Positions 1 through 6,570 of a stretch of 21,907 nucleotides of DNA are shown piece after piece. Under the pieces are notes generated by a model. It worked only from the letters and a program-made list of their open reading frames with translations. It was not told where the DNA came from and ran no database searches. The first letter of the stretch is position 1. Every line of letters starts with the position of its first letter. Made by a program: the position numbers and the translations under genes. The DNA comes from Hypsibius dujardini. Its lineage: Eukaryota; Tardigrada; Eutardigrada; Parachela; Hypsibiidae. Location: NCBI GenBank assembly GCA_001579985.1, contig LRSR01001404.1, forward strand, positions 1-21,907, written 5' to 3'.

Positions 1-157
1 AGATGAAGTTACGAACCGAGTCGTTGATACCAACTCCAAGGTGGGACACTAAATTTCGACAATTCCGCTGCACGATACTGAGAGCTGGTCATACATTTGA
101 TAGAGCTTACCGCGTTAATTAGGAAAAACAAATGAGAACTTTGAGCGCTCTACATTA
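1..157 (+). promoter_or_regulatory. Upstream region of the expansin-like gene, copy 1
   Basis: This stretch aligns along its length with 21234-21402, upstream of the second copy of the same gene. Shared words include CGAACCGAG, TTCCGCTG, CGATACT and CGCGTTAATTA, with substitutions and small indels throughout. It is therefore the distal promoter of a duplicated gene. The window starts inside it. No coding potential was seen. Confidence 0.6.
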
Positions 158-302
158 CTGTATTTTCGCGTTAGACAGGGACAACGTACGCGCTGTGGAA
201 CGTTTAACCGGACACGCGGCGCTTGTCCTGTGTGTACGGTGCACACAGCCGTGCACACGTTCCACTCCAGTACGACTGTCCCTGTTTAACGCGAAAATAC
301 AG
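158..302. mobile_element. MITE of about 145 bp, Tc1/mariner-like target choice
   Basis: The ends are inverted repeats of about 25 bp with one mismatch: CTGTATTTTCGCGTTA at the left and its reverse complement at the right, followed inward by ACAGGGAC and GTCCCTG. The two ends are bordered by TA (156-157 and 303-304). The interior is also partly self-complementary, for example GTGGAACGT against ACGTTCCAC, so the whole element can fold into one imperfect hairpin. The paralogous promoter near 21402 lacks it, so this is a real insertion. It has no ORF and would be non-autonomous. The superfamily is inferred only from the TA duplication. Confidence 0.8.
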
Positions 303-329
303 TATATTTAAATGCTCGGGGATTATCAG
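303..329 (+). promoter_or_regulatory. Core promoter of expansin-like gene copy 1
   Basis: TATATTTAAA at 303-312 is followed about 20 bases later by ATCAG (325-329), an arthropod-type initiator. Copy 2 has TGTATTTAAA (21404-21413) and TTATCAG at the same spacing. The first bases of this TATA box belong to the TA duplication made by the MITE just upstream. Transcription would start near 326-330, leaving about 80 bases of 5' UTR before the ATG at 409. Confidence 0.6.
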
Positions 330-408
330 ACAAACAAACATTCAGGCAGTTTTCTGTGCTTCAGTAAAACTCCCAGCATCAAAAAGATTCTTCCGTGTGT
401 GCTCTGCA

Positions 409-423
409 ATGATTTCCGCACAG
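409..423 (+). CDS. Coding exon 1 of expansin-like (DPBB) secreted protein, copy 1
   Basis: The exon encodes MISAQ (ATG ATT TCC GCA CAG) and ends at a splice donor. In the paralogue at 21513-21527 the exon reads MVSAQ and is followed by GTATGAG. The Polinton inserted immediately after the hexamer CAGGTA that spans this exon-intron border. The donor now reads CAG|GTAAGT, the last three bases coming from the element. The next exon is at 16712, on the far side of the element. The exon starts a signal peptide that continues in exon 2. Confidence 0.65.
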
Positions 424-426
424 GTA
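421..426. repeat. Target site duplication, left copy (CAGGTA)
   Basis: The hexamer CAGGTA here and at 16634-16639 directly borders the two ends of the element. Six bases is the normal duplication length for Polintons. The paralogous locus has CAGGTATGAG at this point with no insertion, which confirms it as the pre-insertion site. Confidence 0.95.
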
Positions 427-617
427 AGTAGTAGGGAAGAGGGGGTTTTTGCATCACTCTGTAAACCCCCCTCAAAACCACCACCTTTCCTGGTGAATTA
501 GCATGTTTTTATGAAGTCTTCGTAAAAAAAACTTCTAAAAACGACAATCCTATTTCCTCTGCTGAGGATGGTCGTTTTTTGCTGTTTTCAGCATGTTTTT
601 TAAAGGCTAAAAAAGTA
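427..617. repeat. Left terminal inverted repeat of the Polinton
   Basis: This is the reverse complement of 16432-16633. Roughly the first 150 bases appear identical by eye, including an 8-base A run near 533. After that the copies differ mainly by length changes in T runs and a short TTGTTG insertion on the right. Weak similarity may continue about 25 bases further inward. It begins AGTAGTAGGGAAG. Confidence 0.9.
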
Positions 618-861
618 ATTAGGAGTGTATAGGGATGAGTGATGTGTGAAGGAAGCGTGTGCGGTATGTGTGCTGTGTATGTGGTTCTAACCAACGTTTT
701 GTCTCAGACTATAGTGGTAAGTTATCACCACCAAGACTAAGCCTATTTTTAATTCATCAAGGTCTGTCCACAGTTCCACCTTGTTGGTTAGTAAAATGAA
801 AAATTAATCGTCTACAGAGGAAAAAAAGGATGAAATGTAGTAAAATGAGAGATAACCACAT
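618..861. other. Non-coding stretch between left TIR and cargo gene
   Basis: No convincing ORF is present. It holds the 3' flank of the minus-strand RNase H-like gene. No clear terminator or repeat was seen. Confidence 0.5.
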
Positions 862-2179
862 TCAATCGTCGATATCCACAGCGTTGATATCCACAGCGTT
901 GACTCCACCACTCAGATTATTCATTTCTTCTTGAAGAACCTTCTTCTTGTTTGCACCTTCCCGCGCCATTTCCGTCACCTTTTCCCTCTCTTTTTCTAGT
1001 TGATGTATCATCCTTTTTATAGTTTTCTTAGTCGATTCGCTCGTCGTTGCCGCAGCTTTCTTCTCCAATTCCTCCTTCTTTTTTTTAGGACTTTTCCACA
1101 ATACGCTCTCACTACCCCATACTTTCACCATAAGATCCCTCCGTTCATTTAGGGTCCAGTTTTCATCCTTTCTTTCATGGTCGAAAAGCTCTCCGAGAGC
1201 ATCCAGAAGTTTCTCGTACTGGGGTTGATTTACAACAGGTTGTCCGTTCGTTTTTATCCATCGCCTTCCACCAACTTCATCCTTCCATGTGCAAATATTC
1301 GTTCCCCACCAGCTTCCTGAACTTGGATCCCTCATTATCGCTAAAAAAGATTGCATGTGAAGAAGAACGTTTCATGAATATATTAGCTAGTAACTGTACC
1401 GTTAGTAAGCATTTCAACGCGGGTATAGATCTTCAGGACTTCTGGACGTGGATCAAGACAAATAACTTGATTTAGAAGTTGGGTAGCTGCCTCTAAATCA
1501 GCATTGTTATTTGTGTCCCGGATGTGAAATGGTAAATGCTTATTGACATCCAAGCCGGGTTTCCCACACCAACGAATTCCATACCCACCGCTGGGGTTTG
1601 GTAGCTCGACATACAGACAAGAGCCTTGGATATGCACAATCTCCGTCTTCACATGAACCCACAACACGCTCTTCCATACTATCTTCATAACTTTCCTCCG
1701 TTTGACTTGGGTCCATTCTTCGATCTCTTCATGGTCGATAAACTTTACGAGAGCATTCAGAAGTTCCTCGTACTGGTGTTGATATTCAACAGGTTGTCCC
1801 TCCGCTTTTTCCCATTCTCCTTCCTCTCCATCCCTCCATCTGGTGATATTCCTATCACCCTCCATCATATCTAAAAAGATTGCAGTGTGAAGAAGAACGT
1901 TTCATGAATATATTAGCTGGTAACTATACCTTTAGTAAGCATTCCACCCTCTTCCCCGCTGGTAAAGATCTTCAAGACTTTTGGATGTGGAACAAGTCTA
2001 GTAGCTTGTTCTATGACGTGGATAGCTGCCTCCAAATGAGCATTTTTATCCGTATCCTCGCGGTAAGGCTCAGTGTGATCCAATTCAGGTCTTCCTTGCC
2101 AACGAATTCCATATCTCGCGCTGTCTTCCTCTTTCCTGTTATACAGATAGGAACCGTGGATATGCACAATGTCCTCCAT
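862..2179 (-). CDS. Tandem RNase H1-like protein with degenerate active sites (cargo gene, three exons)
   Basis: Predicted exons are 2179-1930, 1870-1400 and 1340-862, separated by two 59-base introns with GT...AG ends and pyrimidine-rich acceptors. Both splices are phase 1 and give a 399-residue protein. It holds two RNase H1-like domains. Each starts with VHIHGSYL or VHIQGSCL where the family has DGSC, continues through YGIRW and HLEAAI or DLEAAT (family AEL.AAI) and IFTSGE or IYTRVE (family YTDS). After the intron each resumes with GQPV..Q.QYE.LL.AL, the usual helix region. The catalytic Asp-Glu-Asp positions read His-His-Ser in domain 1 and Gln-Asp-Arg in domain 2, so hydrolysis is unlikely. 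Domain 2 ends in a Lys/Glu-rich coiled coil with AREGA, then two copies of NAVDI. The introns are unusual for a Polinton and suggest capture from a host. Role unknown; nucleic-acid binding or interference with a host RNase H-fold protein is possible. Confidence 0.75.
1340..2020. repeat. Internal duplication within the RNase H-like gene
   Basis: Bases from about 1340 to 1490 and from about 1869 to 2020 are clearly homologous, including the shared word GAAGAACGTTTCATGAATA. They cover the intron, its splice sites and the end of the preceding exon. The unit of about 530 bp corresponds to one RNase H-like domain with its intron, so the second domain arose by tandem duplication of genomic DNA and not through a processed transcript. 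Confidence 0.8.
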
Positions 2180-2289
2180 GTTTAAAGTTTTTTCAGAATA
2201 TTAAGAGCACACTCCTCAAAATAATAAAGAGAAAAAACGAGGCTAGAATGAATAACAGAGACTGCTTGAATGTGTGCACGACTGTGGCG

Positions 2290-2406
2290 ATATTTATTGA
2301 GTGAGCGCTTGTCTCCTTGTTTCGAGAAACTTCGAGAAACTTCTAGCTAATTATGAAACCACGCCACGTGCTCTTCCCCTCAAGCGAATAATTACTGAGT
2401 GAGTCA
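2290..2406 (-). promoter_or_regulatory. Heat-shock-type promoter of the RNase H-like cargo gene
   Basis: At 2321-2343 there are five perfectly alternating pentamer cores (TTC..GAA..TTC..GAA..TTC, two bases between each), a canonical binding site for heat-shock factor. On the minus strand a TATA-like AATAAATAT lies at about 2291-2299, some 20 bases from the element. This is the compact layout of arthropod hsp genes. Further upstream are a CACGTG E-box (2365-2370) and a perfect AP-1 site TGAGTCA (2400-2406). The minus-strand ATG follows at 2179 in an AAACATGG context. Confidence 0.7.
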
Positions 2407-2714
2407 GTGAGCTACAATTCAGGCAAAAATATCACCACCCCCTACAGGTTTCAGTTGTCAGCGTTAAGACAGGTTAACCAATCCACCACACTGTATGTAT
2501 ATTATCCGCACAAGTGTGTGTAAGTGAAGAGCAATCTTTAAAGCATTTCAAATTATTTTTATTGGATGAAAAATGCAACTAAAACAGTTTTTATTTCAGC
2601 AACAATGTAATTTAAACTATTTTTTAATTGACTAATAAAGGTAAAAAAAATAGTTTATACCGTTTTATTAAATAAAATAATTTTTTGTTTTAACTATATA
2701 TATACTTAACCTTA
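2407..2714. other. AT-rich intergenic region between divergent genes
   Basis: No ORF can be supported. The right half is very AT-rich, with A/T runs and an alternating TATATATATA at 2695-2704, 11 bases before the plus-strand ATG at 2715. It probably contains the promoter for the 2715-3497 gene group. Confidence 0.5.
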
Positions 2715-3011
2715 ATGGAAACACCTAGTTTCAAATCTGGAAGACCATCTGCTTTGAATCAGTTTAGTGAGGAAATTAAGAACGATCGCTTATCTCAAAT
2801 TTATCCTAGAGAGACGTGTAAGAGATTAGGGATTTCAAAGTCCTCTTATTACAACGTTCTTAGATCATTAAATATCATTATTACTCATAAACAAACACTT
2901 AAAGGCGGATATGTGACTAATGATCATGAATCGGAGTACTCAGGAGCATCAACCTATATTAGAAGAATTGAAAGTGACTTCCCAAAGGAAGCAGAAGGAA
3001 CAGTTAGATAA
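2715..3011 (+). CDS. Small helix-turn-helix protein
   Basis: The 98-residue protein has a likely helix-turn-helix around residues 32-54 (ETCKRLGISKSSYYNVL: helix, G-containing turn, recognition helix). The N-terminus is basic and polar (SGRPSALNQF), as in many DNA-binding starts. I recognise no family. It is the first of three closely packed plus-strand ORFs. Its 3' end overlaps the next ORF by 92 bases in another frame, so the two may be independent or joined by frameshift or splicing. A role as an element-encoded transcription regulator is inferred from the motif alone. Confidence 0.55.
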   Translation: METPSFKSGRPSALNQFSEEIKNDRLSQIYPRETCKRLGISKSSYYNVLRSLNIIITHKQTLKGGYVTNDHESEYSGASTYIRRIESDFPKEAEGTVR

Positions 3012-3249
3012 AATTGCAGCATTTGCTTCAAACGAAAGACAGCAGAGAAATAAAATAATAGTTAAATATAAAACAATTTTAGCAGAAGAACTAGAAGAAA
3101 AAAAGAAACTTGAAGAAATTGTGGAAAGATTTTTAGAAAGAGAAGGAGACGTTATTAACGAAAATACAAAAGAGTTAGAAGATAATCGCTTGAAAAGTAA
3201 GACCCAATTTGATGAATTGTGGGGGAGGTGTAAAAAATTAGGTCTCTAA
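2920..3249 (+). CDS. Small coiled-coil protein
   Basis: The 109-residue product is strongly charged and predicted helical. Residues 18-95 form a Lys/Glu-rich coiled coil (runs such as AEELEEKKKLEEIVERFLE), with no Cys until near the end. The start overlaps the preceding HTH ORF in a +1-shifted frame. Its stop is two bases before the ATG of the next ORF (TAATAATGAATG). Its frame is closed by TGA just upstream of 2917, so extension into the HTH gene would need frameshifting or splicing. It could be a structural partner of the membrane protein that follows. Function unknown. Confidence 0.55.
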   Translation: MIMNRSTQEHQPILEELKVTSQRKQKEQLDKIAAFASNERQQRNKIIVKYKTILAEELEEKKKLEEIVERFLEREGDVINENTKELEDNRLKSKTQFDELWGRCKKLGL

Positions 3250-3251
3250 TA

Positions 3252-3497
3252 ATGAATGAAGCCAAGGAAGCATTTCGGTGTTTCGAAAAAGCTGAAAAGG
3301 AGAAAGATGAATTTCAGTCATACATTAAACGAATGTACAAATTCTCAGAATTACATATGGAAAAAAAATCTTTAGGATGGTTAAGGGTAATAATGCTTAT
3401 CTTGATTTCAGTAGCGATAATAATTTTTACAATTTGCAAAATTAAAGATGTTGTGGAATTTTTTAAAAATAAAGTACCAAGCGATAAAGTTAAATAA
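3252..3497 (+). CDS. Small single-pass membrane protein
   Basis: The 81-residue protein has a charged helical N-terminal half, then one clear transmembrane segment at about residues 43-63 (WLRVIMLILISVAIIIFTIC) and a basic tail. It has no signal peptide, so the charged region could face the cytosol or the virion interior. It directly follows the coiled-coil ORF and faces the convergent membrane-protein ORF ending at 3505, only 7 bases away. I do not recognise the family. Confidence 0.5.
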   Translation: MNEAKEAFRCFEKAEKEKDEFQSYIKRMYKFSELHMEKKSLGWLRVIMLILISVAIIIFTICKIKDVVEFFKNKVPSDKVK

Positions 3498-3504
3498 GTG
3501 AAAC

Positions 3505-3753
3505 CTAGTTATTATTCTCGAAAAGTGCTTCTCTATCAAAAACATTATTACGACGATTACTTACATTTATTTTTTTGTATACAATAAAATTAATTATGAT
3601 ATTTAGGGAGGTGAATAGTATTTCAGCAATACCCAAACTTGCATTACTCCAGCTATTAACAGTTTGCTGATTACAGTAATCTTTACATGTATCTGAAATA
3701 GCTCTAGTTGCAGTTTCAGTTAAGAAAGTCATTGTGGTATTATCTAAAGCCAT
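3505..3753 (-). CDS. Small membrane protein, divergent from integrase
   Basis: Starting at the ATG on the minus strand at 3753 the product is 82 residues. It has a polar N-terminal part with a CKDYC pair, then a hydrophobic stretch (about residues 41-60, GIAEILFTSLNIIINFIVYK) and a basic/acidic tail ending ENNN. I do not recognise it. Its start codon shares the palindrome CATG with the integrase start. It is next to another small membrane protein, so the two may act in the same structure. A chance ORF is possible, but its length, composition and tight packing favour a gene. Confidence 0.45.
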   Translation of the reverse strand: MALDNTTMTFLTETATRAISDTCKDYCNQQTVNSWSNASLGIAEILFTSLNIIINFIVYKKINVSNRRNNVFDREALFENNN

Positions 3754-4684
3754 GAATCTCAAAAGTCTTTTCTACGATCCTAAAACTGGCTATCAGTCAG
3801 CATCTAAGCTAAAACATAAACTGGACAATAAAGATTTAACTTCTATAGAGATACAAAATTATCTTAAAAATCAGTACACTAACCAAGTCAATAAGGAATC
3901 TAGAAAACCAAAAACATTTAATACAGTCAACGCGTACTTTCCTAGGCAGAATTACCAAATCGATGTGATGATTTATGATCGCTTTATGTTCAACCACTAC
4001 AAGTACATACTGGTGTGTATCGATGTCTACTCTCGCTACTTGCAACTTATTGCAATGACCAACCGACGTTTTCCAACTATTATGGAAAATCTAGAAAAGA
4101 TGTTTGAACATATGGGCAAACCTCAGAGCATAAACGCAGACAATGAGTTTAATACAAAGCAGTTTAACAATTATTGTGAAAAAAATAATATAACCACCTA
4201 CTTCTCTGACCCTAATGAGATAAACAAAAACGCAATAGTAGAGCGAGTAAATAGAACACTGGCACAGATGATTCAAAAGTGGCGAACCGCCACAGGTTTG
4301 AGAGCATGGTACAAAGTGCTGCCAGACATACAAGATAACTATAATAACACTTTTCACTCTACAATAAAAGCAATACCAATAGATGTGTTTAATAACCAGG
4401 ATGAAAACAAGCAGGAGTACGTTAGTATTGAGCCTAAAATTAAAGTTGGAAGTAAAGTACGTATTTCACTCTACAGAAAGACATTTGATAAAGGTGATCG
4501 ATTGCGGTATAGTACGGAGTTATATGAAGTGGTTGAACGGGTTAAACATCGCTTTAGATTGCAAAACATTGAAACTAAAACTAACGTAAGAAGGCTGTAT
4601 AAAGAATACGAGTTATTAGTTGTTAATGATGTTGCTAGTATTACTGCTAAGGAAATAGCTCCTCTAACAACAGCAAACAACTAA
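3752..4684 (+). CDS. Polinton integrase (rve/DDE family)
   Basis: This is the retroviral-type integrase that inserts the linear element and creates the 6-bp duplication. I chose the ATG at 3752 because MNLKSLFYDPKTGYQS is the usual start in Polinton integrases. The upstream ATG at 3734 would run into the divergent gene. In the 310-residue product the catalytic triad is visible as D71 (YQIDVMI), D130 (INADNEF) and E164 (AIVERVNRTL). The YSRYLQLIAM strand and a downstream SH3-like region (about 218-275, KVGSKVRIS...) are also present. I see no C-terminal chromodomain, which some Polinton integrases carry. The last 38 bases overlap the convergent gene ending at 4647. Confidence 0.95.
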   Translation: MNLKSLFYDPKTGYQSASKLKHKLDNKDLTSIEIQNYLKNQYTNQVNKESRKPKTFNTVNAYFPRQNYQIDVMIYDRFMFNHYKYILVCIDVYSRYLQLIAMTNRRFPTIMENLEKMFEHMGKPQSINADNEFNTKQFNNYCEKNNITTYFSDPNEINKNAIVERVNRTLAQMIQKWRTATGLRAWYKVLPDIQDNYNNTFHSTIKAIPIDVFNNQDENKQEYVSIEPKIKVGSKVRISLYRKTFDKGDRLRYSTELYEVVERVKHRFRLQNIETKTNVRRLYKEYELLVVNDVASITAKEIAPLTTANN

Positions 4685-5438
4685 TCTCAGCATTATCTGT
4701 CATTTTGAAAACAGCAGTAATAATTTCATCTTTTTTTGTTGTGTGGATGAGGTTAAAGGTATAGAACTTTTCAATCGCCAAAAATGACTTCTCATATATG
4801 ACATTATGATTAAAAGCATGAAAAGTAGTAGGATATTGACTAATTAATTTAATCATTGTGACTCTGTTCATTTTAAGTTGTACAAAAATAGAAACAGTTT
4901 TAATTGCTGCAATCTTTATACCGCTTAGAGTAACTAGTTTGGAATCCTCACCCATACCATAATCTTTCTGATTGTAAAGAAATCCTGATTTAGTGAAAAC
5001 GTTTGCTGATCCTAATGACTTGCCAGGATTATAAGTATATTTTGATTGTGTTAGTATGGTTTCAAGCATAAATCTACATGCGCTGGGGGTACTTGCTTTT
5101 ACATATCTGAGTTTGTTGTTAGTGAGATAAAGAGGTGGTTCGCATACGATGAAAAGACCGTCACTTTTCGACAATCCTCCGTTTGAGTTTAATGGCAAGA
5201 TAATTTGTTCGTTTTCATATTTTAATCCTTTACCTAAAACAGGCTTAATTTTTTGCGTATCTATCTTTAGCGTTAACAGTTCCTCAGATGTTGTCATTAA
5301 TAATGGGTCTAAGCATTGTACATTTTTGAGTGAATTACTTGACGATAGTGTTATACCGAGGTCTTTATTCTTATTTTCTGAAACATATTCCTCTTTCGAA
5401 CTTTGTAATTGGCTTACCAAGACTTGTGTGCAAGACAT
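4647..5438 (-). CDS. Polinton protein of unknown function (263 residues)
   Basis: An uninterrupted 263-residue ORF with a good ATG. A TATA-like TATAAAAA lies about 15 bases upstream on its strand. The protein mixes short hydrophobic strands with polar loops, which suits a beta-rich globular fold. It has no signal peptide, no membrane segment and no obvious catalytic motif. It is convergent with integrase (38-base overlap) and heads a minus-strand group with the next two ORFs, which is consistent with a virion or accessory protein. I cannot assign a family. Confidence 0.65.
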   Translation of the reverse strand: MSCTQVLVSQLQSSKEEYVSENKNKDLGITLSSSNSLKNVQCLDPLLMTTSEELLTLKIDTQKIKPVLGKGLKYENEQIILPLNSNGGLSKSDGLFIVCEPPLYLTNNKLRYVKASTPSACRFMLETILTQSKYTYNPGKSLGSANVFTKSGFLYNQKDYGMGEDSKLVTLSGIKIAAIKTVSIFVQLKMNRVTMIKLISQYPTTFHAFNHNVIYEKSFLAIEKFYTFNLIHTTKKDEIITAVFKMTDNAEISCLLLLEELFP

Positions 5439-5461
5439 TTTTGCTTTTTATACTTATAAAT

Positions 5462-5869
5462 TTAAATCTCTGGGTAAATACTTGGACTACTTTCAATCGG
5501 AGCAGAAGGTTGGGTGATAGGTTTCGTATCGTTTGCAATAAGATATGTTTTCTCGTTCAGCATCTTGCAGTATTTCTGAAATATACCAATCAGTATTAGA
5601 TCAATATTTTTCAATCGTTTCGGTTTTTTAATAACAGCAAAAAGGTTTTCAATGATGTTGCATGTCTGATTCAAATACTCAAAACGATTAATAGGCGACA
5701 TAGCAAGTTTCTCAGTCGTGAGACGGCATCTCTTAAGCTTGACATCGATTGTTTCCTTATCCTCTTTTTTCACTTCTTTCAAATCTCTAACGAAAATTCG
5801 GAACTGTTCAAGAATATCGTTAAAGTCGCTTATCTCAGGATAAAGCTTCGAAAATGATGATGACTCCAT
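5462..5869 (-). CDS. Polinton protein of unknown function with PSAP and YPEI motifs
   Basis: The 135-residue product starts at the ATG at 5869 (MESSSFSKL); the open frame extends upstream but without an ATG. It is mainly helical and basic (EVKKEDKETIDVKLKRCRL). The C-terminal end has PSAP followed by IYPEI, and LYPEI occurs near the N-terminus. In enveloped viruses PSAP and LYPx(n)L-type motifs recruit ESCRT factors, but such short motifs arise by chance. The gene lies between two other minus-strand accessory genes. No family recognised. Confidence 0.55.
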   Translation of the reverse strand: MESSSFSKLYPEISDFNDILEQFRIFVRDLKEVKKEDKETIDVKLKRCRLTTEKLAMSPINRFEYLNQTCNIIENLFAVIKKPKRLKNIDLILIGIFQKYCKMLNEKTYLIANDTKPITQPSAPIESSPSIYPEI

Positions 5870-5926
5870 TTTACCGTAAATTGTGTTCACACTATAAGGA
5901 AGCAAAAAAAATGTTCTGTTAAGAAG

Positions 5927-6535
5927 CTACTTATCTGTAACCATCTTATTGACTGCATAACCACCAAGAGCAGTGGCCCCACCAAGAGCCGCTGCCTTAG
6001 CCGCAGCTATTCCAGCCGGAATCAAAGCAGCAAGAAATGGTAAAAATCCTCCTGTTTGTTTATCAGGGATTAAATAATATTGATGAGGTATTTTATTTAT
6101 TTTGATTGGTTGTAAAGGATTCTCTGGTAGCTGGAAATCTTCTGGCACAAATCCATTGCCTAATTTGTGATGAAATGCTTCCTTATGGTTCTTACCCTTA
6201 AGAGTTTTTGAATTACCACTATACCTAACTGATGAAGATTTTTTTGTATTAGTAGCATTGGTTTTAGTAGCTTTCTTATTGCTTGAACGAAGAGCACCAC
6301 TACCTGCTTGTGTTTTAATAGTCTGATTCCATCCTGCTCCCTTCTGAATATACAACTTTTCCGACTTCTTTTTTATATCTATCACCTTTGTAAACTTTTT
6401 ACCTGTAACTTCGAAAGTCATCTGCTGTTCGTCATCAAGTATTTCTTTTGCAACAGTTTTTGCTGCAGAGGTATAAGAAGTACTAGTCACCTCATACTTT
6501 TCCCCGTTCTTATCTGCTACGATGAAAGTTTTCAT
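5927..6535 (-). CDS. pX-like core/minor virion protein
   Basis: The 202-residue protein has an N-terminal small domain (MKTFIVADKNGEKYEV), a long Lys/Ser/Thr/Asn-rich basic middle (about 70-120), and a hydrophobic Gly/Ala-rich C-terminus from residue 162 (GGFLPFLAALIPAGIAAAKA). The basic region followed by GGFLP-type hydrophobic helix resembles adenovirus core protein pX and the pX-like proteins reported in adintoviruses. By analogy it would help pack DNA, and the end could act on membranes. The Gly-Gly step before FLP is a plausible site for the element's adenain-like protease, although the residue three positions before it is not the usual Met/Ile/Leu. It is divergent from the penton gene, separated by 35 bases. 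Confidence 0.6.
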   Translation of the reverse strand: MKTFIVADKNGEKYEVTSTSYTSAAKTVAKEILDDEQQMTFEVTGKKFTKVIDIKKKSEKLYIQKGAGWNQTIKTQAGSGALRSSNKKATKTNATNTKKSSSVRYSGNSKTLKGKNHKEAFHHKLGNGFVPEDFQLPENPLQPIKINKIPHQYYLIPDKQTGGFLPFLAALIPAGIAAAKAAALGGATALGGYAVNKMVTDK

Positions 6536-6570
6536 GATTTTTTATAGCTATATAGGAGGGTAAATAAAAA
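6536..6570. promoter_or_regulatory. Compact bidirectional promoter between pX-like and penton genes
   Basis: Only 35 bases separate the two divergent ATGs. The centre holds TATAGCTATATA, a near-palindromic TATA element readable on both strands. It could drive both virion genes together. Confidence 0.45.

Noticed and set aside
223-501. ORF on the plus strand across the MITE, promoter and left TIR
   Set aside because: It crosses a MITE, a core promoter and the element boundary, and is not open in the paralogous copy.
509-694. Minus-strand ORF in the left TIR, with a related plus-strand ORF at 16333-16551
   Set aside because: The shared protein sequence only reflects the inverted repeat. Flanking parts differ and no motif is present.
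1383-2179. Three separate small genes (862-1356, 1383-1868, 1913-2179)
   Set aside because: Each fragment holds half-domains that join in frame across consensus 59-bp introns, so one spliced gene is a better explanation.
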